Source of the DNA: Planctomycetota bacterium | GTDB lineage: Bacteria > Planctomycetota > SZUA-567 | Length of the DNA stretch: 6,308 bases | Reading direction: 5' to 3' | Assembly (NCBI GenBank): GCA_020861125.1 | Contig: JAJBSZ010000223.1 | Location: 1-6,308 of the forward strand | Shown here: in pieces, positions 1 through 4,982 of the stretch | How positions within the stretch are numbered: the stretch's first letter is position 1 | Layout of the letters: each line of letters begins with the position of its first letter | Translations under genes and position numbers: made by a program | The notes under the pieces: model-generated | Database searches by the model: none | Told to the model about the DNA's origin: nothing | What the model saw: the letters and a program-made list of their open reading frames with translations, nothing else

Positions 1-13
1 AAGGATAGTTAAT

Positions 14-43
14 ATGCCGTTCCTTCCGTCCAACAGTGGATGA
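14..43 (+). other. possible 9-codon leader ORF
   Basis: An ATG at 14 is preceded at good spacing by AAGGA (1-5), the only Shine-Dalgarno-like sequence near the start of the first gene. The frame reads MPFLPSNSG and stops with TGA at 41-43, overlapping the GTG (36-38) that opens the long downstream frame. It could be a leader peptide coupled to the next gene by termination and reinitiation, the tail of something upstream (the frame is open to the window edge), or the true N-terminus separated from its gene by a frameshift. The choice cannot be made from this window. Confidence 0.2.
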
Positions 44-533
44 GTCCCGGGACCTGGGAGTGTCCGTTTTCATCGGCCTCTTCCTCATGGGACGCGACGT
101 CACCTCGGCCAGCGGCCTGCGGGAGGATTTCGACATCCGCTGCTTCGACGAGCCCATTCCCAACCGCCGGGAGACGACGCTCCATTTCGTCCTCACCCCC
201 AAGCGCGGCGGCGAGACCCTGGAACTGTGGATGCTGCCCGGACAGGTTCTCCCGTGGAAGGTCCGGTCCTTTGAGCGCAAGGAGATCAAATTCCCGCCGC
301 CCAAGCCGGGCGAGCCGCCCCGCTTCAAGGTCGAGGAAACCACCCGCCTCCTGCGCAATGTTAAAACCAACCTTAACGGGCTGCCGCCGTTTACGGCGGA
401 GACGTTTATGTTACCCTATACGCCGGACATGGTGGTTCGCGACGAACAGACGAACCAGATACTGTCCGCGGACGATGTGCGGCGGGAACTGGAGGAAGTC
501 CGGCGAGAATACCAACTCTCGCATGGTGGATAG
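36..533 (+). CDS. hypothetical protein, start uncertain
   Basis: I do not recognise this 165-residue protein. Third codon positions are strongly G/C in this frame, so it is very likely coding. A hydrophobic patch near the N-terminus (about residues 8-18, VSVFIGLFLMG) is followed by a soluble body with alternating beta-like segments. There is a proline- and lysine-rich stretch (about residues 84-98, KFPPPKPGEPPRFK) and a charged C-terminal helix (about 145-160) rich in Glu and Arg. The start is weak: GTG at 36 has no ribosome binding site, an in-frame TAG at 6-8 prevents much extension, and ATG at 87 is the next option, also without one. A frameshift joining it to the ATG at 14 is possible. 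A GC hairpin follows the stop directly. No function is proposed. Confidence 0.6.
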   Translation: MDESRDLGVSVFIGLFLMGRDVTSASGLREDFDIRCFDEPIPNRRETTLHFVLTPKRGGETLELWMLPGQVLPWKVRSFERKEIKFPPPKPGEPPRFKVEETTRLLRNVKTNLNGLPPFTAETFMLPYTPDMVVRDEQTNQILSADDVRRELEEVRREYQLSHGG

Positions 534-534
534 T

Positions 535-569
535 CCCCGCCCGGGTACCGGGATCGGGGTAATTTCTTC
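535..569 (+). terminator. probable terminator hairpin after first gene
   Basis: Two stacked stems are visible: CCCCG (535-539) pairs with CGGGG (555-559), and CCCGG (540-544) pairs with CCGGG (548-552). The loop is GTA, with a two-base AT bulge on the 3' side. The sequence after it (TAATTTCTTC) is only moderately T-rich, so termination may be incomplete. Its place directly after the TAG at 531-533 supports the role. Confidence 0.5.
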
Positions 570-619
570 GATAAACCATGGATTTTTAAGAAGATGTATT
601 AATAATGTCCCCGTTGGGC

Positions 620-648
620 TTGACCATCCTTTGATCAGCGGTTATTAT
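620..648 (+). promoter_or_regulatory. sigma-70 type promoter for the STAS gene
   Basis: TTGACC (620-625) and TATTAT (643-648) each match the sigma-70 consensus at five of six positions and are separated by exactly 17 bases. Transcription would start near 655, giving a leader of about 78 bases before the ATG at 733. It lies in an AT-richer gap of about 200 bases (534-732) between the first gene and the STAS gene. I see no gene or recognisable riboswitch in the rest of that gap. Confidence 0.65.
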
Positions 649-732
649 GAATGCAGAGGATATTCCGTTCTTTTAGGGTGGTATGGAATAGCAAACCAGT
701 CCTGCGCTGTTGATAAAGGTTAAGGTGGAATT

Positions 733-1014
733 ATGCGTCTCGTTCTTGATATCGGAAAAAAGTACCCGGAAATCACCGGGCCCATGTCAGATGCCTTCGC
801 TAACGAGTTAAATCAGGCCTGTGCCAATGACGATTTTAGTGAATTGGTGCTGGATTTTGACGGTACCCGGATCATCAGCTCCATGGCCATGGGCACGATC
901 TTCGCCGTATACCAAAAGCTCAAGGAAAAAGGCAAGTCCATGCAGATCATCCACGCCTCGGACAAGGTGGTGCATCTGCTCCGCATGGTGAACATGGCGG
1001 AAATCCTGATGTAG
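733..1014 (+). CDS. STAS-domain protein (anti-anti-sigma factor type)
   Basis: This 93-residue protein fits a single STAS domain of the SpoIIAA/anti-anti-sigma family. These are cytosolic switch proteins whose serine is phosphorylated by a partner HPK/RsbW-type kinase, which changes partner binding. The core strand LVLDFDG (38-44) leads into IISSMAMG (47-54), the position of the phospho-switch loop. Aligned with the SpoIIAA DSSGLG motif, the phosphorylatable serine is kept (Ser50), while the preceding aspartate is a serine (Ser49) and the residues after it are Met-Ala-Met. The segment around HLLRMVNMAEIL (81-92) matches the usual C-terminal helix. AAGGTGG (722-728) is a good ribosome binding site for this ATG. 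No kinase, phosphatase or sigma factor gene is adjacent, and the gene has its own promoter and terminator. The first half has less G/C at third positions than the neighbours. The family is clear; the process it controls is unknown. Confidence 0.85.
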   Translation: MRLVLDIGKKYPEITGPMSDAFANELNQACANDDFSELVLDFDGTRIISSMAMGTIFAVYQKLKEKGKSMQIIHASDKVVHLLRMVNMAEILM

Positions 1015-1044
1015 AGAGGGACGCGCCAGAACGGGTTGGGAAGG

Positions 1045-1069
1045 ACGCCGGGCGACGGCGTTTTTTTTT
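1045..1069 (+). terminator. intrinsic terminator of the STAS gene
   Basis: ACGCCG (1045-1050) and CGGCGT (1056-1061) form a perfect six-base stem around the loop GGCGA, followed by an unbroken T-tract to 1069. This is a classic Rho-independent terminator for the plus strand, 30 bases after the STAS stop. Its T-tract overlaps the stop codon of the convergent pseudouridine synthase gene (TAA complementary to 1068-1070). Confidence 0.85.
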
Positions 1070-1835
1070 ACGCCTCAGCCAACCCGAACCGCCGGTCTCC
1101 GTCCGAACCGTCCCAACCGAACAACCGGCCGATGGCGGGCAGGAGATCCGCGGCCACCGGGCATTCGACCCGAACGATACCGCCGCCGTGGGGAAAGGCC
1201 AGTTGCCAGGCATGGAGCGCTTGGCGGCGGATGCCCAGATCCTGCCGGGCGGCACGGTTGGCGGGGCGGTCGCCATACTGGTCGTCCCCCAGGATCGGAT
1301 AGCCGAGGGCGGCGGCGTGAACCCGGATCTGGTGGGTGCGGCCCTGGTGGGGAAAAAAAGCCACCAGGCTGGCGCCACCACCGGCCGCGAAATGGGCCGT
1401 CGCCGCCAGCACCCTATAGCCGGTTTCGGCCTCGAGACCGCCCCGGTGTACCACCCGAACCGGCCGCCGGCCGCCGCCCCATTCCGAAAGGCGCCGGCGT
1501 ATGGTGCCGGTCCGGTTACGGGGCCGACCGAGACACACCGCCAGATAGGTTTTTTCCATTTCCCGGCGCCGGAACAGGGCCACCAGCGCCGTTTCGGTTT
1601 GGGCATTGCGGGCGAAAACCTGCGCCCCGGAGGTGTCCCGGTCCAGCCGGTGCACCGGGGTCAGGCCGGGTTCGGCGAACGCTTCCCGGGCGAGAACGGT
1701 GAAATCGCGGCCGCCGGTGCGGGACACCGTCTCCATGCCGGGCGGTTTGGCCAGGATCAGGATGTCCGGGTCTTCCCAGACGGTAGCGGGTTTGGCGAAT
1801 GTGTCCGACAAGTCCTTGAATTCTCCCCGGTGCAT
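1068..1835 (-). CDS. RluA-family RNA pseudouridine synthase
   Basis: This 255-residue protein should isomerise specific uridines in rRNA or tRNA to pseudouridine. The family signature HRLDRDTSG is at residues 62-70, with Asp65 the expected catalytic nucleophile. Other family blocks are ILILAKPPGMET (about 26-35), EKTYLAV (94-100), GRTHQIRVHAAALGYPILGD (165-184) and LHAWQLAFPH (207-216). There is no N-terminal S4 RNA-binding domain, so it resembles the short RluA/TruC-like forms rather than RluC or RluD. The target uridine cannot be told from sequence. The ATG at 1833-1835 is chosen because it leaves a normal family N-terminus; GAGGG lies 11 bases upstream, a somewhat long spacing. The gene is divergent from the HPS-RraA gene and convergent with the STAS gene, so it is probably transcribed alone. 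Its 3' end runs into the STAS terminator. Confidence 0.93.
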   Translation of the reverse strand: MHRGEFKDLSDTFAKPATVWEDPDILILAKPPGMETVSRTGGRDFTVLAREAFAEPGLTPVHRLDRDTSGAQVFARNAQTETALVALFRRREMEKTYLAVCLGRPRNRTGTIRRRLSEWGGGRRPVRVVHRGGLEAETGYRVLAATAHFAAGGGASLVAFFPHQGRTHQIRVHAAALGYPILGDDQYGDRPANRAARQDLGIRRQALHAWQLAFPHGGGIVRVECPVAADLLPAIGRLFGWDGSDGDRRFGLAEA

Positions 1836-1845
1836 GCGGTATCAT
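1816..1845 (+). promoter_or_regulatory. candidate promoter for the HPS-RraA gene
   Basis: TTGAAT (1816-1821, four of six to consensus) and TATCAT (1840-1845, five of six) are 18 bases apart. Transcription would begin near 1852, about 50 bases before the ATG at 1902. The element covers the first codons of the divergent pseudouridine synthase gene, so transcription of the two genes could interfere. Confidence 0.4.
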
Positions 1846-1857
1846 ACCCTCAGCGGT

Positions 1858-1886
1858 TCAATAGCACCACCACGCGCACCAGTCAA
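1858..1886 (-). promoter_or_regulatory. candidate promoter for the pseudouridine synthase gene
   Basis: Reading the minus strand, TTGACT (complement of 1881-1886, five of six) is followed after 17 bases by TATTGA (complement of 1858-1863), which matches the -10 consensus at only three of six. A transcript from here would carry the GAGGG site before the ATG at 1835. The -10 box is weak, so this is tentative. Confidence 0.3.
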
Positions 1887-1901
1887 GGAAAAGGACGGAT
1901 C

Positions 1902-3224
1902 ATGGCGCACCACCCGAGCTCGGTTGACGGGCCCTTCCCGGCATTGCAGGTTGCCCTGGATTTTATCGAAATCGAGCGCGCCCTGCGCCTCGCCCACGAG
2001 GCGGTGGCCGGCGGCGTCGACTGGATCGAGGCGGGGACGCCCTTGATCAAGTCGGAGGGGTTCGAAGCGGTGCGGAAGTTGCGGGCGGCGTTTCCCCGCC
2101 ATGTCATCGTGGCGGATCTCAAAACCATGGACGCGGGCCGGGTGGAATTCGAAGCCGCCGCCAACGCCGGCGCCACCGTAGCCGTGGTCCTGGCGGCGGC
2201 CGCCGACGCCACCATCTCTCAGTGCATCGAGGTGGGCCATAAATACGGCGTAAAGACCTACTGCGATACCATCAATATTCCGGACGACCGGCTGGGCGAA
2301 CGGATCCTGCAGGTCTCGAAATTGGGCGTGGACATCGTCGGCGTGCACATGTCCGTGGACGAGCAGATGCTGGGGCTCGATCCCCTCACCCGGGTCAAGA
2401 CCGCCCGTTCTGCCACCGATCTGCCGGTGGCGGTGGCCGGCGGCGTGAATTCGGAAACCGCTCCGGCGATGGTCCAGGCCGGCGCCTCGATTATCATCGT
2501 CGGCGGCGCCCTGCACAAGGCGTCGGACGCCCGCAAGGCCGCCGCCGACATCCGCCGCGCCATCGACACCGGCCAGGCCCAGGTTTCCTCCATCGGCAAA
2601 AAAACCGACGCCGCCAATATCTGCGATACCCTATTGCAGGTTTCCACCTCCAACCTGTCCGACGCGATGCACCACAAACCCTGTCTTCAGGGTCTGGTCA
2701 ACCGCACCCCCGGCCTCCGGATGGCGGGCCAGGCCCAGACCGTCCGCTCCGCCGCCGGCGACTGGAACAAAGTGGTGCAGGCCATCGACGCCACCCAGCC
2801 GGGCGGCGTGCTGGTGGCGGACTGCGGTGGCATACCGCCCGCGGTATTCGGCGAACTGGCTGCCCAGTCGGCCAAGGGCCGGGGACTGGCGGGGGTGGTG
2901 ATCTTCGGCGGCATCCGCGATGTCGAGGTCGCCACCCGGATCGGGCTGCCCATTTTCTCCACCCTGGTTTGTTCCCATGCTGGGGAACCAAAGGGTTTCG
3001 GCGAAATCGGTACAGAGATACATATCAACGGCCAATTCATTCGGCCGGGCGACTGGATTTTCGGCGATGACGACGGGGTAATGGTGCTCCCGCGGGAGCA
3101 GGCGGTGGAGTATGCCAACCGCGCCCTCGATGTGGCCGAATCGGAAGGGCGCCTGGCAGCGGAGATCCGGGCCGGCAAAACCTTATCCGAACTGGCTAAC
3201 TTAAAGAAATGGGAAAAGCTGTAA
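1902..3224 (+). CDS. 3-hexulose-6-phosphate synthase / RraA-like fusion
   Basis: This 440-residue protein has two domains. Residues 13-222 form a 3-hexulose-6-phosphate synthase (HPS) barrel of the OMP decarboxylase superfamily, which joins formaldehyde to ribulose 5-phosphate or, in reverse, releases formaldehyde to make ribulose 5-phosphate. Visible blocks are LQVALD (15-20), IEAGTPLIKSEG (42-53), the DxKxxD metal/catalytic motif DLKTMD (72-77), VHMSVDEQ (148-155), VAGGV (178-182) and the phosphate-binding IIIVGGAL (197-204). After a linker (about 223-245), residues 246-430 form an RraA-like domain with PGGVLVADCGG (300-310), FGELAAQSAKGRG (316-328) and GGIRD (336-340), whose Arg-Asp pair is typical of the related metal-dependent HMG/CHA aldolases. 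This order matches proteins annotated as bifunctional hexulose-6-phosphate synthase/ribonuclease regulator; the regulator label is inherited from E. coli RraA and may not apply. AAGGA (1891-1895) sets the start at 1902, although the frame stays open upstream across the antisense of the previous gene. No PHI (HxlB) gene is in the window. mcsA follows 56 bases downstream. Confidence 0.9.
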   Translation: MAHHPSSVDGPFPALQVALDFIEIERALRLAHEAVAGGVDWIEAGTPLIKSEGFEAVRKLRAAFPRHVIVADLKTMDAGRVEFEAAANAGATVAVVLAAAADATISQCIEVGHKYGVKTYCDTINIPDDRLGERILQVSKLGVDIVGVHMSVDEQMLGLDPLTRVKTARSATDLPVAVAGGVNSETAPAMVQAGASIIIVGGALHKASDARKAAADIRRAIDTGQAQVSSIGKKTDAANICDTLLQVSTSNLSDAMHHKPCLQGLVNRTPGLRMAGQAQTVRSAAGDWNKVVQAIDATQPGGVLVADCGGIPPAVFGELAAQSAKGRGLAGVVIFGGIRDVEVATRIGLPIFSTLVCSHAGEPKGFGEIGTEIHINGQFIRPGDWIFGDDDGVMVLPREQAVEYANRALDVAESEGRLAAEIRAGKTLSELANLKKWEKL

Positions 3225-3233
3225 CCCACGGCG

Positions 3234-3249
3234 GGCCGCGGTGGCGGCC
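3234..3249 (+). other. GC-rich hairpin between the fusion gene and mcsA
   Basis: GGCCGC (3234-3239) and GCGGCC (3244-3249) form a perfect six-base stem with a four-base loop, 10 bases after the fusion gene's TAA. An alternative pairing of ACGGC (3228-3232) with GCCGT (3247-3251) is also possible. The following sequence (GGCCTTCTTCTC) is pyrimidine-rich but has no true T-tract. It may partly terminate transcription or protect the upstream message; a strong terminator is unlikely. Confidence 0.3.
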
Positions 3250-3280
3250 GTCGTGGCCTTCTTCTCGATTGGGCCCAACC

Positions 3281-3850
3281 ATGTACATATGTCAGCTGTG
3301 CAAAAAGACACCAGCTACCATCCATCTCACTGATATTCATAACAACATCAAGAAAGAGGTGCATATCTGCGAGGCTTGTGCCGCGGCCAAGGGCTTCAAC
3401 CTCCAGGGCGCCGCCCATCTGCCGCAGCTCCTTGGCCTCGCTGCCAAGAAGCAGTTGCCGGCCCTGGCGCCGCAACTGGCCGCCCACATCAAGGCCAAAG
3501 CCAAGGAAAAGGTGGTGGAAGACGATCTCGTCTGCACCCACTGCGGCAGTTCCTGGTCCGCCTTCAAGGAGCGGGGCCGGTTGGGCTGCCCGCACGACTA
3601 CCAGGCTTTCGACGTCCGTCTGCGGCCGTTGATCGCCAGTCAGATTGCGGCCAATTTCAAGCACCGGAATACCTTCCATGTCGGGAAAACCCCCGGACCG
3701 CGCCGCGAAGAGGACGTCCTGGACAGAGCCATCCATAATCTCGAGAAAAACCTTCGCCAGGCCGTCGCCGAGGAAAATTATGAAGCCGCCGCCAAGATCA
3801 AGGCTGAACTTGACGCCTTACGGCAGCGGGAACTGCAGGGGAATGGGTGA
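3281..3850 (+). CDS. mcsA: McsA, zinc-finger/UVR-motif activator of McsB
   Basis: This 189-residue cytosolic protein matches McsA, the zinc-binding partner that activates the arginine kinase McsB in the protein-quality-control pathway. Paired metal ligands appear as Cys4/Cys7 (CQLC), Cys30/Cys33 (CEAC) and Cys85/Cys88 (CTHC). The fourth site is GCPHDY (102-107), offering Cys103 and His105 in place of the CxxC of Bacillus McsA. The linker (about 40-82) is rich in Ala, Leu and Lys. A UVR (UvrB/UvrC) motif follows at about 147-182 with the expected pattern LEKNLRQAVAEENYEAAAKI (154-173). The start at 3281 is chosen because MYICQLCKKTPATIHLTDI lines up with family N-termini; an earlier in-frame ATG at 3209 would overlap the preceding gene and add an unrelated Arg/Pro-rich tail. 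No clear ribosome binding site precedes 3281. mcsB begins three bases after the stop, so the two genes are surely co-transcribed. Confidence 0.88.
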   Translation: MYICQLCKKTPATIHLTDIHNNIKKEVHICEACAAAKGFNLQGAAHLPQLLGLAAKKQLPALAPQLAAHIKAKAKEKVVEDDLVCTHCGSSWSAFKERGRLGCPHDYQAFDVRLRPLIASQIAANFKHRNTFHVGKTPGPRREEDVLDRAIHNLEKNLRQAVAEENYEAAAKIKAELDALRQRELQGNG

Positions 3851-3853
3851 GCG

Positions 3854-4915
3854 ATGGAAACCAACAACACACTGTTTGACAGCGATGGCGAATGGATGAG
3901 CGGCGCCGGACCACACTCCGGCATTGCCGTCTCCACCCGGGTGCGGCTGGCCCGCAACCTGAGCGGTCGCCGTTTCCCCACCCACCCGGACCAGACCGAT
4001 CGCCAGGAAGTGCTGGATGAGGTCCAGCACGCCATCCGCTCCCTGCCCGGCGGCCGCCGGTTCACCTGGATGGAACTGGACGATCAAATTCCGCTGGAAC
4101 GCCGTCTGCTCATGGAACGCCACCTGATCAGCCGTGAACTGGCCGACGGTTCCGGGCCGCGCGCGGTGGCCGTCAACCAGGAGGACTCCCTCGCCGTCAT
4201 GGTCAACGAAGAGGACCACCTCCGGCTGCAGTGTCTGATTTCAGGCCTGAGCGTCCAGGCCGCCTACGAAAAGGTCAACCGCCTGGACGATCAGTTGTCC
4301 GAGCGCCTGAGCTATGCCTTCGACCCCTTCTACGGCTACCTCACCTCCTGCCCCACCAACGTCGGCACCGGCCTGCGGGTTTCGGTGATGCTGCACCTGC
4401 CGGCCCTGGTGATGACCCGGCATATCGAAAAGGTGTTCCGTGCCGTCTACGAGATGCGCATGGCGGTGCGGGGCTTTTACGGCGAAGGCACCGAGGCCTT
4501 TGGCGAACTGTACCAGATATCCAACCAGATCACCTGCGGCCGTTCCGAACTGGACATCATCGACGACATGGAAGCGGTGATCGGCGCCATCATCCAGTAC
4601 GAGGAAAAGGCGCGGGCGGAATTGGCATCGTCGGACCGCAGCCAGTTGGAAGACCGGATCTGGCGCAGCTGGGGCGTCCTCCAGCACGCGCGGATGATGA
4701 GTTCGGAAGAAGCCATGCGCCACCTGTCCTCCCTCCGGCTGGGGGTGGTCATGGGTATGCTCGATCGCCTGGGCCTGCCCGACCTCCAGCGGCTGTTCCT
4801 CTACAGCCAGCCGGCGCACCTGCAGCGGATGGAAGGTCGGGAACTGGCGTCCGGCGACCGGGATGTGGTCCGGGCGTCGTTCATCCGAAAACAATTGGGC
4901 GCCGAAGCCAACTGA
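3854..4915 (+). CDS. mcsB: McsB, protein arginine kinase
   Basis: This 353-residue phosphagen-kinase-fold enzyme transfers phosphate from ATP to arginine side chains of proteins, which in Firmicutes marks them for ClpCP. Family blocks run in order: VSTRVRLARN (26-35), the nucleotide/substrate segment MVNEEDHLRLQ (116-126), SCPTNVGTGLRVSVMLHLPA (165-184) with the conserved Cys166, and RGFYGEGTEAFGELYQISNQ (206-225). The C-terminal RDVVRA (336-341) matches the RDxxRA motif that builds the phospho-arginine binding pocket of Bacillus McsB, so the allosteric site looks intact. Length is normal for McsB and lacks the N-terminal extension of creatine or arginine kinases of metabolism. G-rich sequence at the end of mcsA (GGGGAATGGG, 3839-3848) can serve as its ribosome binding site, implying translational coupling. 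No ctsR or clpC is next to it; a strong terminator follows. Confidence 0.95.
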   Translation: METNNTLFDSDGEWMSGAGPHSGIAVSTRVRLARNLSGRRFPTHPDQTDRQEVLDEVQHAIRSLPGGRRFTWMELDDQIPLERRLLMERHLISRELADGSGPRAVAVNQEDSLAVMVNEEDHLRLQCLISGLSVQAAYEKVNRLDDQLSERLSYAFDPFYGYLTSCPTNVGTGLRVSVMLHLPALVMTRHIEKVFRAVYEMRMAVRGFYGEGTEAFGELYQISNQITCGRSELDIIDDMEAVIGAIIQYEEKARAELASSDRSQLEDRIWRSWGVLQHARMMSSEEAMRHLSSLRLGVVMGMLDRLGLPDLQRLFLYSQPAHLQRMEGRELASGDRDVVRASFIRKQLGAEAN

Positions 4916-4943
4916 TCCGGTACCCCAATTGGGCAACCATGAA

Positions 4944-4982
4944 AAAAAGCGGGAAACCCTCTATTGGGGTTTCCCGCTTTTT
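4944..4982. terminator. bidirectional intrinsic terminator
   Basis: Positions 4944-4959 and 4967-4982 are perfectly complementary over 16 bases, with a 7-base loop. The core GCGGGAAACCC is flanked by an A-run on the left and a T-run on the right, so it works as an intrinsic terminator on both strands. It ends mcsB from the left and the glycosyltransferase from the right. The stop codon of the latter (TAA complementary to 4981-4983) sits at the edge of the stem. Confidence 0.9.

Noticed and set aside
384..399. Perfect inverted repeat CCGCCGT-TT-ACGGCGG
   Set aside because: It lies inside coding sequence with no T-tract and a two-base loop, so it is unlikely to act as a terminator; repeats like this are common at this GC content.
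651..713. 20-codon ORF in the leader of the STAS gene
   Set aside because: It has no family resemblance and starts too close to the likely transcription start; chance is the simplest explanation.
40..723. 227-residue frame starting at the ATG at 40
   Set aside because: It is an out-of-frame shadow of the first gene, rich in Ser, Arg and Pro as GC-rich shadows are, and then runs through the promoter region.
1188..1901. Open frame continuous with the HPS-RraA gene extending upstream across the antisense of the pseudouridine synthase gene
   Set aside because: It is antisense to a gene with clear RluA motifs, and the HPS domain and a good ribosome binding site begin at 1902. High GC content makes stops rare in such frames.
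3209..3280. Earlier in-frame start for mcsA
   Set aside because: It would add 24 residues unlike any McsA N-terminus and overlap the previous gene; the conserved N-terminus starts at 3281.
4924..4933. Palindrome CCCAATTGGG after mcsB
   Set aside because: It is short, single and next to a strong terminator; nothing supports an operator role.
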